Shown here: piece after piece, positions 1-12,452 of the stretch
How the letters are laid out: the number at the start of each line of letters is the position of its first letter
Numbering within the stretch: position 1 is the first letter of the stretch
Source of the DNA: Adiantum capillus-veneris
Lineage: Eukaryota; Streptophyta; Polypodiopsida; Polypodiales; Pteridaceae
Assembly: GCA_014529385.2 (NCBI GenBank)
Contig: CM043963.1
Span: forward strand, 107,140,412 to 107,204,411
Direction of reading: 5' to 3'
Length of the DNA stretch: 64,000 nt
The notes under the pieces: model-generated
Seen by the model: only the letters and a program-made list of their open reading frames with translations
Database searches by the model: none
What the model was told of the DNA's origin: nothing
Made by a program: the position numbers and the translations under genes

Positions 1-838
1 ATGGGCTATGTATATCCACTGAGTCTGACGTGCTGGTTGTCTTTCCCACTGCAAATTTATCACCGTTACGCCCGGCACTCGAGCCTCGATAGAGATGTGA
101 AGTTCATCTAGCTGTGCTTGGAGCTCTTCTTCTTCTGTCGTCCAGTTAGCAAACCCTATTAACCATTCATCCATCCACAAAAGGTTAAGGTTTTCTGTCT
201 TGTAAGCTGAAGGGTTTCATGAAAGGATTCTCAGTGGCGGCGCCAAGAAAATGATTTTCAAAAATGACGTGCCATGTGGGGTGGCCTCTACACCACACAT
301 AGCTTGAATTCCTCAAGCATCATATCAAATGAGGGGTTATCCTGTAAACTATAAGGGGCACCACCTAGAATAAGTGCGGTTAGGACGCAGACATAGATGA
401 CCTTGGATGGCAAGAGTGAGATGTCATACAAGGTTAGAACCATCCCACGGGTATGGGGAGAACAAAGTTAAAAAGAGAATGTACCCAGAGATCATGATAA
501 AATTGCACACTTCATTGATGGTGATGATACTAACCAACCTTGTTTTTGACATTGGTGGTACGTGATGGAATTCGAGCAATATATCGTGCATGGTGAACTT
601 TGGAGTTAGCGGTGTCAACACGTTAGCGGGATGTTAGTTTAGGGAAACATTAAGATGATGCACCCGCCGGCGACATCGATCACTAGTATCGAGAGTGGCC
701 CGGGGTAGCCTGGTGTCAATGCATGCAATCCTAATGTGGTCATGCTACCTTGTAGGGTAATAATGAGTGATTTATGTGCATGGGATGATCATGACTAGTA
801 AATCAACCATGGTGTGGGTGGAGACTGGTGGTGGTGGG
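1..838 (-). mobile_element. Inverted fragment of GYP1-family LTR end, primer site and leader
   Basis: Read on the minus strand, this stretch is a diverged copy of plus-strand 11,840-12,703. It carries the last part of a gypsy LTR, the primer-binding site at 225-245 (TGGCGCCGCCACTGAG) and the start of the internal leader. The match begins at a CCACCACC tract (about 838). That is within a few bases of the point where the GYP1 3' LTR loses homology to its 5' LTR. The fragment runs off the left edge, so the rest of the element lies outside the window. Seen directly: the inverted similarity. Inferred: a second, older copy of the same Tat-type family. Confidence 0.85.
225..245 (-). other. Primer-binding site of the inverted GYP1 relative
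   Basis: The minus-strand sequence TGGCGCCGCCACTGAGAATC resembles the site complementary to the 3' end of tRNA-Asp that many plant gypsy elements use. The first eight bases agree exactly. It helps fix the LTR/internal boundary of the fragment and, by alignment, of GYP1. Confidence 0.7.
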
Positions 839-1530
839 GATCTTCTTCATATTGATCTTCGATGTGCATCCGTATGTGTTTGGTCTTTAGCAACTTCTGT
901 TAACTGACGTTGATTTAGTTAACATCAACTTGATCATAACCTTCCAATTCTAACACAGGTGATCCCTATTTGATGGTCATGTCTAGAATCAATGTATCGA
1001 CTTCCAATCCCCATTTGTTCATAGTGTCAAGATTTACAATCTTTAAATACTGCACTCTATTTTTGTCCGTATAGAAGGTTTTTTACTTGTTGGCTGTAAC
1101 GTCATCTTCAAATTCAATTGTACGGTCATTGAATTTAACCACATACTCCTCATTAGGATCCAGGTAAATACAAGCCCTGTCAATGCTGTTATTATAAAAA
1201 TTCAATTTGTGCTTAAACCGTAGAGAGGTCCCTGCACCCAAATGAGTGGAAAAGGAAGACATCCAAGAAGTTGAGTTGGAGTAAGTGTCTGTCACTTCTT
1301 CAATTATGGTCTCTAAAGGTTCCTCTTAGTTTGCACTCTCCTTAGTAGACACCCTACTTTTAGTTTCTTGATTAAAACCCTAATTTTCTAGTACATGACT
1401 TGATCTAAGGTATATAAAGACCAATAATAATCAATGAAATTAGATACCTGGCCTTTAGACCAATACCAACCCATTTTAATTATCTTAACTCCAAACTGGC
1501 TCCTAGCTCACACTTGATCTCGATCAATCC
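839..1530. other. Unassigned stretch with a short minus-strand ORF
   Basis: No family is recognised. A minus-strand frame from about 1,337 to 1,083 is open for roughly 80 codons and ends in a stop. It encodes a mixed-composition peptide (for example SWMSSFSTHLGAG and EEYVVKFNDRTIEFEDD). It lies just downstream of the lineage A leader, where a first structural ORF would be expected, but it shows no gag motif. It may be a remnant ORF or chance. Confidence 0.3.
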
Positions 1531-1778
1531 TTTAAAATCAAATAATCTCTAAGTCAGTCTATTAGCTACAAGTATGTGCAATGACTTCTGGTCAGAAATT
1601 TAAGTCTCAAATTTGCCAAAATAGCCAAAGTACCAATTTGCAACCTTCAACTTTTAAACACTCAATTTCAAGTAGAAAAATTTGTCTAAACGACTCCAAA
1701 TTTCTCAGGCTATCTATGTGATAAGTGCTCAACCCTTGGCAACCAAAAAAAGAAAAAAAAATCTTTTTGGATAAAAAG

Positions 1779-1802
1779 AGATAATAAGCACGCTTATTAT
1801 CT
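1779..1802. repeat. Palindrome A, full copy
   Basis: Two perfect 11-bp arms (AGATAATAAGC and GCTTATTATCT) flank the dinucleotide AC. If AC is a deaminated CG, the ancestor was a perfect 24-bp palindrome with a GCGCGC core. The word is repeated in this leader and at 45,680. Confidence 0.9.
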
Positions 1803-2070
1803 GTTGGCTCATGAAAGCATCATTTTGCACTTTTGATGATTCCCATTGGTAAGGTTGATTTTAGTAAGCTTTGAATTAGTTTTTATAATTTTTAGACAAG
1901 TTTCGCTTAATTTCTCATCGGTTTTAATGTTTGGCAGATTTTGATACTATTTAAGTGGCTCACTAAAAACTTCTCCAATTCACTTGAAATTTGACACATG
2001 CACTTTATTACTACTAAAGATCAAATCCACTTTTTAAAATTTCCAAAAACTTGAATATTCAAGGCAACAG

Positions 2071-2084
2071 ATGCTTATTATCTC
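2071..2084. repeat. Palindrome A, half copy
   Basis: The sequence ATGCTTATTATCTC matches the right arm and core of palindrome A at 1,779-1,802. The left arm is lost (CAACAG in its place). Its spacing to the neighbours (about 280-295 bp) fits a diverged tandem array. Confidence 0.65.
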
Positions 2085-2358
2085 TCAACTTGAAATGAAG
2101 GATTTTTTCCACCTTTTGGGCTTATACTAGATGCATACACTATAAACGAGTCGCTTGGAAAGTTTCATGAAGTTTGGTTCAATTTTCAACTTTCTAAGCC
2201 AATTTTTGCATATGCTATTGGACTTCACTAAAAATAAGGTTTAGCAAACACTTTACAAATCCAAATTACTTCAAACTTGAATCAATGGCTCAACACACTA
2301 TGTTGTAGCTTGGGTATAGCCAAATGATGAAAATTTTGCATTTCTAAGTCAAGAGATA

Positions 2359-2372
2359 ATAAGCATGCTTAT
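2359..2372. repeat. Palindrome A, shortened copy
   Basis: ATAAGCATGCTTAT is a perfect 14-bp palindrome. It is preceded by GAGATA, the continuation of the left arm of palindrome A, so the repeat originally extended further. The centre is ATGCAT-like rather than GCGCGC, consistent with CpG decay. Confidence 0.8.
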
Positions 2373-3365
2373 CAACTTGGTGTTTAAATTTGCAAGTTTT
2401 TCAACTTTTGGTGACTCACATAGTTAGTACAAGGTGTTTTAAGACATGTAAAGAGGTTCTATCCAATTTGGAACAATTTTGTGGGTATACTTACCTTCAC
2501 TTACCTATTGATGAGAGGTGAAAGTAGATTCAATCGAAAATTACACATGAGTGAATTCAAAACTCCTAGAGCCTTCACAAAAATGTTTATACTTCACCGT
2601 AACAAATTATTCATGAGCTTAAAGTTCAAATTCTAGCCTTTAAAAAAAACAATAATTATCTACAAGCGTGGAACTGCACTTTTTTAAAATTTTGATGCCA
2701 TTCAAGTCTTATATAGTAAATTCCAAGTACTTTTGTTCAGAAAAATTCAAATTTGCATGCATAAATCACAAAAAAGATAGCAATTGCTTTTTTTTCTTGT
2801 CAAACTTGATTTTGTTTTCAGAAGATGGTTTTGACTTACAACAGAGTTTCCACAATTTTTCCCACACCTATTCTTGACTAGAGATACTATTTTGGTGGTC
2901 CCTCAAGCTTACCTTAAGAGTCCACAGCCTAAAAACTCTGAAATTTCATGAAGCAACTCATTGATGACAATTCAAATGGTGAGATGGATAAGAAATCCAA
3001 CAAGGTATATAAACCTACTCTTAATTAAATCAACAAGAAGGTAGTGTAAAGCGTCCTACAAACTTGTTTTTTTGTATATTTCTTATGAAATGAGTGTCCA
3101 CTTTCAGACTTTGGCATACCCTAACTCATCAACCACAAAAAAATATATATATATATGTTTGTAAGGTCCTAAATAAGTATAACTACTCCCAAGACACCTC
3201 TACACAACTGAAGACGACACTCCTCAACTATGCTATTTCTACACAACTAAAGATGACACTCCTTAACTATGAGGTTTCTTAAATGTAGTGTTTTTCTCCA
3301 AGTGGACTAGGGGAAGTGTTGGCCAATGCTACCCAAATGTTGGGGTTTTCTCTAGTTTAGTTCAC

Positions 3366-3389
3366 CTTCTCCCTGAAAATGACACGAAA
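3366..3389 (-). other. Degenerate primer-binding site, lineage A
   Basis: By alignment with the clear sites at 34,324-34,347 and 50,901-50,924, the minus-strand sequence TTTCGTGTCATTTTCAGGGA occupies the primer-site position next to the LTR end. Only a few bases of the TGGCGCC consensus remain, so the assignment rests on position and flanking similarity. Confidence 0.5.
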
Positions 3390-4303
3390 TGTAAGTTTGG
3401 AGATTTCCAAGCCTCACTCTATCTTATTGTAGGGATAGCAAGAACCACACACATAAATGTCATACTGTGGGATGGAGTCGACACAACTAGTGCATGGAGG
3501 CTACAAGAGATTGTCAATCTCTTGGAGAAAACACTCAATCCTTATCTACTCAATGCTACACTCAGTTGTATGTCAGCCGAACAACAAAAAATAATCGTAA
3601 TATCCTTGATGATTCACCAAGAAAATGAAGTCCAATTGTCACCAAACTTATAGGTTGGGTAGATAGAGCCTAAACACACATGCCCCATGTTTCAACCACT
3701 TTCCAAAAAAATATTTATTATCTACAGGGTTGTTTTGACCTAGTTTGTTTTGGCTTAGAATACACTCAATAGCTTAGCAATGTTACCCTAATATCTATTC
3801 TATGCTTAAAATGCAATTTGAATGCTTAATTTTTGGGTTATGAATAGATTAAGAAGAGGATTAGCTACAAAACTCATGGAATCATCGCAAGAAACTTACA
3901 ATGTCACATAGAGATTTCACATGCATTCATGATGAAGCAGATGGTGCTTTAAACAAACAACCCACAAGGGTGTTATGAGCACGAGAAGAAAGAGAAGAGT
4001 ACAGAGACTCAAGAGACACATAACTTACGCTTATTATCCAAAAAATTCATAAGTTTTTTTTACAAATTTATATCTTAGCAAAGGTTTAAAAATGTAAATT
4101 AGACTCAAATATAGGTAGAAAGGGACCAGAGATAACATATGAATTAATTACAAGCTGGAAGCTCATAACCCCTACCAACTTTACAATCTCGTAAAAATAA
4201 TCAAAATTACAACTTTGGATATGACAAGTTTTTATATCAAAAATGAAGGAAGTTACAAATAATGAGCTCAAATATAGGCTTGCTTTGTTAGCTTGCTGCA
4301 ACA
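3390..4303 (-). mobile_element. LTR of lineage A gypsy element
   Basis: A 914-bp segment, TG...CA on both strands. Three comparisons support it. Its left 90 bp align with the LTR end at 50,927-51,020, including the shared phrase CATGGAGGCTACAAGAG. Its right end aligns with the LTR start at 51,825-51,846 (TTAGCTTG then CAACA or CTAACA). Its right 280 bp are an inverted copy of 47,826-48,115. On the minus strand a TATA-like GATATAAAAA lies at about 4,229-4,238, and GGATAATAAGCG at about 4,026-4,037 echoes palindrome A. No coding function; it would supply promoter and polyadenylation signals. The matching second LTR is not in the window. Confidence 0.75.
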
Positions 4304-5290
4304 GATAGAAGGCTTCACATGGGATTGCATTAAGGTCAAAATCTGAAATTGATTTTGAAGATCATCCCTCTTTAGGAGACTCTCCTATTGACCCTAGAGT
4401 GAGAAGCATGCCTAGATAGAAACAGTGGCTAACACCTCAATGGAAATCAAGGCGTCTACATCTTTTAATGAGAGTGCATTCCACCTACACTACCCTCTCA
4501 TCATGAGGAAATAAAAGATCTATCTAGCATTCACATCACAAAGGAAGCTCTTGTGCAAGTCGATGAGGATATTGAGGTAAACATGGCCCTGACCTAATCA
4601 CATATTTACACTTTCTAAGAGAATACAATGGTCTTCCTATTTAAACTATATATTAGAGCATGTTTCATTTTGACAAGTTTGTTATGCATACTTGAGTCTC
4701 TCATTGCAGGTCCACTTGCCGTGACAATTCACTATGGATTTACCTCAGCCACCTAGGTTTATCAATTCTTTAAGTAATTCACACAGATATTTGTCATACT
4801 CTAGCGGTGATAGAAAATCCCTAATGTAATAGAAATCAAATAGAAAATTTTGTGTTGCCGTTTGACTTGTCATTGTACTTCCATTTTGTCTCTCATTTTA
4901 TTTTGTCTTAAGATTATTAATTATATCAAGAAATTTTGTGTCATCAGAATTTTATTTTGAGATATTTTATTTTATATTATGGACTTTTCTCTCTCTAAAA
5001 TGACTATACTAGAGAGAAAAAGCACATGTCAAGGAAAATGAGGCATGCAAGGAACGATATTCATGGCTAAGGAAGTGTTGAAAGATGAATTCCCCTTTAA
5101 ATGCAGGGAAACTTTTCCTAAGATCTCACAAGGACTTTAGAAGGCTCAAGTGAGTGACTGATTGATCCAAAATAACAAAATACGGCTTATGTGGGAGAGA
5201 ACGGGAGGCAAAGTAAGTAGAGCGGCATGCCGATGGGCATGAAGCCTAGAACACTCATTTGCCTCTTTAAAAATCCTAGAAGAGGCTGAT
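4304..5290. other. Non-coding stretch, no feature recognised
   Basis: AT-rich DNA between the lineage A LTR and a short tandem repeat. Reading frames are short on both strands and I recognise no domain, RNA gene or repeat. Confidence 0.5.
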
Positions 5291-5299
5291 GAACTATTG

Positions 5300-5514
5300 T
5301 GCCGCCTCTTAAAAAATCAAGTTACTATTTTTGAAAAGGGGGAAAAAGCAGCCTCACTAAATCGGCCATAACTTGCTTCTTCAAAATCCCAAAAGAGGCT
5401 GAATCTCCATGTTCATATTCCATGCTTTGTACTCTGTTTCCGCCTCTTAAAAAAGTTAATATTTTTGAAAAGAAGAAAAAAGTAGTGTTCACTAGATCGG
5501 CTATAACTTGCCTA
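5300..5514 (+). repeat. Two-copy tandem repeat, period about 138 bp
   Basis: The block beginning CCGCCTCTTAAAAAA at about 5,302 and ending in CATAACTTGC at 5,374 recurs from 5,440 to 5,514 with scattered differences. Both contain ATTTTTGAAAAG followed by a CACTA[AG]ATCGGC[CT]ATAACTTGC phrase. Function unknown. Confidence 0.7.
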
Positions 5515-7860
5515 TACAAGGTGAAATATAAAAAAAAGAATTCAAAATTCAGCTCTTTTCAAGATCTACAACTTTGGAAGAATCAAAAGGTATTTTGGAG
5601 ATTACACATGTTACATGATAGGATTAACGTATACCATCAAGAATTTCAGGAACCTTTAATTGTATTCCACATACTACTCTTCTATGGAACTTCTTTTCAA
5701 GCTATAAGCAAAGCCCCCTAAATCCACTCCTTTTCTCTGCAATATACTTGTATGGATGATTTGTTGATGCTTTGAAGAAGAGAAGAGTGACATATGATGA
5801 TTAAGGAAGGCGTTAAGCTACTTGGGTCATGGAGATCTTAGCCTCCACCATCTTACATATACTCAAGATTTTGTTTTTTGTAAAGATCTCCAATATCATG
5901 CCTTTTTGTCCCATTGACTTGATGGACCCTAGGATTTGGTATCCATATGCAGATGTTATTGTCATAAAATCATTGCTTTTATAGTAGAGGATGAGGGATC
6001 CACCTAGAGGTTGTGTCACCCTTGGTTGTGGTTGAGTGTCTTTGGGTGAAGCCTTGTGCTATACAATTTTTCTTAATGGCCCAAGATAAGCTACTACTTT
6101 AGGTAATTATATTTGAGAGTTACACTCATAGAATCCTTGTGCCTAAGGTATCTTCATTGGGACCATCCACTGTGGTCTTTGGAAAAAATTACGCCCATTT
6201 GTTATACCCTAAACAAGAAGATGCATTTCCATCTCTATTGAAACCACTTGAGACTTTGGAATTCAAATAGGCTTAACCTTTTGGGGTTGGTGATGGTGCA
6301 TAGCATCATTCTTTTGGACTCCACATTATCTTTTGATTTCCTCCTTCAAATTTCCACTTGAGGTAGATCCTTGAGGTGTTTGTCAAAATGATAGGGTGTA
6401 TCCCTTTGTTTATTTTATGGAAACCCACATGTTTGCATTTCCCTGGAAGTATCCTTGTGATTGCAATGATTTCCTTGACATGATTCATCATGTGGATCTA
6501 TCTTCATGCTACGTTTGATTTGTTGGTAATCAAAGTAGATCTGCAACTTGAATATTAGCCAAGGGAACCAACACTTGGTTCCTCTTTTTATTCTCTAGTG
6601 CTTTGAATGGAGATTACTTTGGTTGATAGACTAGCTTCTTGCTTAGACATTAGGGAATTATTTGGGAGGTCATTTGGAGGGCCTTATAAGAAAATACAAT
6701 TTTTTTCCTTCTCTCTCTAGAAAATTGGTGTGGTAAAAGAAAAGATGTCCTCATCAACCGTTCAAAAAGTGTACTTCAAAGTGGACTCTTTTGACAGAGT
6801 CATAACGATCGTAATGATTGATGGAATTTCCCTTTTCAATTATATTGAATGCATCTCATCATATCGGAGGGAATTTCTTCTCCATACGATGTATGCAATA
6901 GGGAGTCTAGGGAGTAATGGTGCTATACTCTTTCGTTTCTTGATTTTCTTGACTGTGTATTCATGGATTCTTCATCCACCCCCTCAAACCTTCTCATTGA
7001 ACGACATAAATATCATCTACATGTTGATTTGAGACCTGAATATGGGCCTTTATGCAAGCGAAGTAAAACAAACACAATAGTAACACCCACGGAGAAAGAA
7101 AGACTCTAAGTAGAGGGAGCAAAACACATAGATTTATGGACAAATGGCTCACTCTATCCTTTGCATTCTAGGACCAATGTCTCCATTGCATTTGTAAATC
7201 CCACTACTTTATTGACTTTGCACGTGACGGACATAATGGTTTACTTGGCTACTGCAAAGCTGGGAAATCAGAAATTCAGAAAAGCATGGTTCACCATCAA
7301 GCAAATGAGATTCTACGTCTTTTTAATTTGCATTGTGAGGACCAAAAAACCCTTTGCAGCACACAAAAGAAATACAGGTCTGCAAGAAAAAGTATAGAAC
7401 TCATAAAGGAAAGATACAAGCTTAGGTGCTCATGTGCGAAAGAAGAGACTACGGAAGCTTGAAACCTTGAAGGTTGGCTCTAGAGGTCTCACAAAAAGAA
7501 TCCAAGCATTGAAGTCAGGATTGTGAACCTTTTAGTTTATTTCACCTATACATAGTTTTTTCTTATATATGTTATATTTGCTATGTAGACATGCTATATA
7601 TCCAAACAAAGAAACCATAGATCCAAAGGCCAATGTAGGAAAGCAGTTGAAGCCTTTGATAACAAGTGGTCTTGCAAAGGATATAATGCATGACAAAACT
7701 ATAAGGTTTTGCAGTGGGATGTTGTAACTTGTTGACCATTTTGTTACAAAGAGTGCAGTGCCTGCCAGTGAAATACAGGGCACACTTGAGTCCCTTGGCG
7801 TGAGTAAGAGAGGGTACTCAGCTATTCAATAGTCTATCTCCTCCATTTTTGCGAATAATG
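5515..7860. other. Unassigned 2.3-kb stretch
   Basis: No open frame exceeds about 100 codons and no recognised protein family or RNA gene is visible. CTCTCTCTAG and similar short simple-sequence patches occur. It may be old intergenic DNA or a fully decayed element. Confidence 0.45.
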
Positions 7861-7869
7861 GAATAAAGT

Positions 7870-9690
7870 CTAAACTTCTACCAACAACAACAAGTGTCTA
7901 GAGAGAGAGACTTCAACTCAACCATGCACAGACAGATTTCATTGGATGTCCATTTCATATTGATGGTATTTACATATCTCAAGGAACAATTGTAACCAAT
8001 GATGAGTACAACAATATCTTCATGGACCTCACTTTGGTGCAAACTAGAATGGTTGAGTTCTATAATGTAACATTTGAAGAGACAGGTGGCATTTTTCATG
8101 TTGTTTTGAAGCTAGATGAGTGTGATATTCTCAAAAAAAAAGAAGTTAGAATGTTGTTTTGAAGCTAGATGAGTGTGATATTCTAAAAAACAAGAAGTTA
8201 GAATGAGTCACAATAACATTGATGAATAGGGATCTTTCAAAATTCCCCACTGATGATCCTTCCTACTTTAGTGTTCAATCAGAAACAAACATATGGCAGC
8301 TTGGTGCTTTTCAAGTATTCCATTTCCATCTTCTTTTCAACTTTGATGAGCCCTCTTGAGATTTAAGTTTAGATTTAGTTCACGTCTCATGAGGATCTAA
8401 TCTTGAACGTAAAGGAAGAAGACCACGACATTTTATATTGGGTGTTCCATCAAACCCCTATCCCTGATATCATTGATAAACAATGAATCAAGGAAAGGTG
8501 CTGGTTGTCAATGGGAGGGGAGACTTTCAAGTCCAATGGGATCTTGTAGGTGACCTTAAAACACAGAAGTGTATGTATAAATGTGGAATGGGTGCTACGA
8601 TAATGGCTTCAGGCTTGTATTACATGGATCCTGCAAAGATGACCCAAAATGGTGGAGAAAGGCTCCTACTTGCCACAATGAGGATCCAAATTTCCACCTA
8701 GTTTTGGATATTCCACTTGTCAATGTCCACATTTGTACAATGCATGCTCTTTGTAGAATTGTGGAGAATTCAGTGTATCTGTACATTGGGTTTACTTGAA
8801 AAATCAAGAACTCAAAAGAACAAAAGGTTGCGGTAGAGGCGCTTGAACTGGTTTTGTCAGAGATGGGTCTCCATGGGGGCAATGTGAAAATCGAACGGGA
8901 CGAGAAAAGGTCAACCAATGACAAAAATGTACCTTGCAAACCATATATTGGTGGGGTAAAGGCACCTCGTTTTTTTATCAAAACCAACGGGCGTGAAAGA
9001 TAAGAATCTAACCACGCACAGAAGGATATATCAGTCCACTTATGTCAGCAAAATTGAGTTTGAACAATGGAAAAATCTCCATATGGCAGTGAAGGACCAG
9101 GAACACACAACTCGCAATGCCAAGGGTGAAGTGTGGTGTTCCATCGATGTGCTATTTCAGATGTGTGACAAAGATGAGTGGACACAAAAGATCTTAAACA
9201 AGTTTAAGGAGAACCTTCAGCTACTAAAGAAAGCATTTAAGACAACATGGACTGAAACTCAGATTACTCATTACATTGTATTGTTAAAGCACCCTCTTAA
9301 ATGAAAAGGACTAAAAGGATGTTTAAAATTCCTGACAACTTGTTTTATTTGCAGCACATAATTTTCAATCACTTACCATTTATTCAAAAGTATGGAAACC
9401 CATGCATATGGAACACCCAAAGCTTAGAAAAGTCTCATTACATGGCCAGAAATGCATATTTCAGACGCACACAACATGGTAGCTCTTGAGATAAGGCAAA
9501 CGGTTTGAAAGAGTTGTTTCAGTGGTTTTATTGCAGAATCCTTCACCGGTTGTAGCAAAAACATGTATTGGACTATTTGGCAACAACACAAGCAATTAGG
9601 CATTTTCACAAAAGAAAAGGAAACGAGTAGAGGCATCCAACAAGTCCAGTGCTCGTGAAGTCCAGAGAAAATGGAGAGACACAATGCAAT
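7870..9690 (+). pseudogene. Decayed protein-coding region of unknown family
   Basis: Several plus-strand frames are open in turn and read like one broken protein. About 7,895-8,155 encodes a soluble-looking stretch (CPFHIDGIYISQGT, EETGGIFHVVLKLDE). From 8,483 there is GRGDFQVQWDLVGDLK. A frame at 8,640-8,800 gives DDPKWWRKAP and MHALCRIVE. It continues through EALELVLSEMGLHGGNV (about 8,850). A frame at 8,993-9,300 is lysine- and tryptophan-rich, and 9,301-9,489 gives KYGNPCIWNTQ and EKSHYMARNAYFRRTQH. At least four frameshifts and several stops separate the pieces. I do not recognise the family. The size and repeated decay suggest an old transposase or multicopy gene, but this is inference. 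Confidence 0.5.
8101..8205 (+). repeat. 52-53 bp tandem duplication inside the unknown pseudogene
   Basis: The segment starting TTGTTTTGAAGCTAGATGAG at 8,101 is repeated immediately from 8,154, differing mainly in an A-run. The duplication shifts and stops the reading frame that encodes HVVLKLDECDILKK, so it contributed to loss of function. Confidence 0.9.
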
Positions 9691-10089
9691 ATGTTAACCA
9701 TAGGTGAATCAAGAGATTTTGATTTTAATTCACAACATGTACAAGAGATGCCTAATGATATAATAGATACAATACAAGTCACAAGTCTCTCAACTTGATG
9801 ACAGATAGTGGATATCTTTTGGCACATTACCCTTGTATCAGATTGACATTGGGTTATCCACACCACCCTCTAGCCACCCAAAGAAACTGATCATGACCGG
9901 CCTTTGGAGCGAAGGCCGTAGGAATCGACCCCATTTGGGGAGCATAGAGTAAAAAAACAACAAAAAAATGTTTTTCTATTGCTACCGCCAAAACACCTCC
10001 CCTCCCTTGCTCACGTGCGTGCAATGGACCACCGCGCCTCCCTGTCCTCCATTATTGCCACCCCACTCCCTCACCCACTCCCTCAACTA

Positions 10090-10257
<168 letters not shown>

Positions 10258-10594
10258 CCCAACCCATAGGGCGCATGAAGAAATAATATATATCTCTCTC
10301 CTTTGTCGTCACCCGGTAGTGAGGGGGCCCGCCATGCATGGACACACTCTCCCAACTCTCTCCATCTCCCCACCCTCACCCACGTGCTCCCTCAACCACT
10401 CCCTCTCTCTCTTGTTTCCCGTTGACCCACTCACACACTCTGTCTCCAGCCCAGTGTCGGTAGGTGCCGTTCAGCCCGAGTATCTCCCTCTCCATCTCTC
10501 TAAACACCCACCACACACACAATCTCCCTCCCTCTCCCCTTATTCAACCTCCCTCTCTCTTCCTGTCATGTGTCGGCAACAAGCTAGGGCACAA

Positions 10595-10596
<2 letters not shown>

Positions 10597-10671
<75 letters not shown>
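10597..10671. repeat. (CT)n microsatellite in GYP1 5' LTR
   Basis: About 75 bp of CT repeats, followed by CA-rich patches at 10,680-10,710. At 10,876-10,916 there is another 40-bp CT tract, and at 11,109-11,131 a CA tract, all within the same LTR. Confidence 0.95.
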
Positions 10672-10677
<6 letters not shown>

Positions 10678-10871
10678 ATTCACACACACGCACACTTACA
10701 CACACACACACTGCCACTCTCCCTCCCTCTCTCCCCACCTCCAACTCTCTCTCCATCTCCCACTCTCACCACCCTCTCTCTCTCGTTCTCTATATAGCAG
10801 TGCATAGAAGTAGCTCTCTCCCTCTTCCATTATTCACACACACACACACTCGCCCACATACACCCTCTCTC

Positions 10872-10921
<50 letters not shown>

Positions 10922-11100
10922 GTGCAGTCAGTGAGCAGGGAAGATAAAAAAATGAAAACTTCTCTTATACTCTTGTTCCCACACACACACTTGCCGACAC
11001 ATTCATCCACACACACACACACACACACAACCCCATACACATTGATCCCACACACACTTCCTCAGCCTCTCTCTCATCCATTTCTCACTCTCTTTTTGTA

Positions 11101-11131
<31 letters not shown>

Positions 11132-12452
11132 GCTTTCCGCAACACAACAACACTTACACGCATGAAAAACACACTTACTTACGCGCTCACACACATAAAA
11201 CACCTACATGCACACAGGCATAAGCACAAATGCAAAAACATCTAAAGCAAAGAAGGAAATAAGCACCACGCCATCAACAAAAGAAGAAAGACGACCAAAA
11301 GCACGCAAAAGAAGCACGAAATCAAAGATTGACACCAAAGGCATGCCCTAGACAGCCACGAAAGTGACAAACGTGTAGATCTCGACATCAACAAAACACC
11401 AGTTCTGGCAGCATTAACCTCACACCAGCCACTCGAACCATCAACAACACCCATTTTAAATGCCCCAATCTCCACTCATCTCTAATAACCTAGCCAACGG
11501 CTAGTGAATTGTAAAAAAACTCCCCACCCCACTCTTACCTCCCTTCTCTCTATCTCTAGCTTCTCTCCCTCTCTAGCTCTCTCACTAGAGAGGCATCTAG
11601 ACTCTTTACAGTGACCAGTGGGTATTTGCAAGAAACATTAGGTAAGAACCACCTCTCGGACCTATTTAAAGAGGCCTCCACTAAGCACAAAGGGAGCGAG
11701 AACACATTGGAGGCATCACCCAGGATCTATGCACTGAACATTCCATACACCACTAAGCACATAATGCACCTCACAAGCTAGGGGAGCTCACGATGTCATG
11801 CTTGTTGCAAGCATGGGCATTCTAGCATTGGCAAAATCACCACCACCACCAGTCTCCAACCATACCATGGTTGATTTACTAGTCATGATCATCCCATGCA
11901 GATAAAGCACTCATTATCACCCCACAAGGCAACATGACCACATTCAAATTGTGTGCTTCGACACCAGGCTACTGTGGGCCACTCTCGACACTACTGATCG
12001 ATGTGTCGGCGGATGCATCATCTTAATGTTTCCCTAAACTAATCTCCCGCTAACATGTTAACACCGCTAACTTCAAAGTTTGCCATGTACCATATATTTC
12101 TCGCATTCCATCATGTACCCCAAGTCTCAGAAACAAGGCTGGTTATCAGCCAAGATCACCGTTTGTAAGTATCATCACCACCAATAAAGTGTGTAATTTT
12201 ATCATGACCTCTGAGTACATTCTCTCTTTAACTTTGTTCTCCCCATACCCGTGGGATATTTCTAACCTTGTATGGCATCTCACTCCTGCCATCCAAGGTC
12301 ATCTATGTCTACATCCTAGCCACACTTATTCTAGGTGGTGCCCCTTACAGTTATAGGATAACCCCTCGTTTGAGATGATGCTTGAGGAATTCAAGCTATG
12401 TGTGGTGTAGAGGCCACTCCACATGGCACATCATTTTTTAACATCATTTTCT

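Larger units (their letters stand above)
1531..3365 (-). mobile_element. Lineage A gypsy leader with repeated palindromes
   Basis: On the minus strand this is the region immediately downstream of the lineage A LTR (3,390-4,303) and its decayed primer site. It is AT-rich and non-coding in appearance. It holds three copies of one palindromic word: full at 1,779-1,802, half at 2,071-2,084, and shortened but perfect (14 bp) at 2,359-2,372. Centres are about 281 and 294 bp apart. The same word recurs at 45,680-45,701. I see no gag in this leader. Confidence 0.65.

Noticed and set aside
1779-2372. CRISPR-like array from regularly spaced palindromes
   Set aside because: Spacing is about 280 bp, the DNA is eukaryotic, flanks are diverged repeats and there are no unique short spacers or cas genes.
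5422-5721. 99-codon plus-strand frame as a gene
   Set aside because: It runs across a two-copy tandem repeat, has no domain and shows biased lysine/phenylalanine content from A/T runs.
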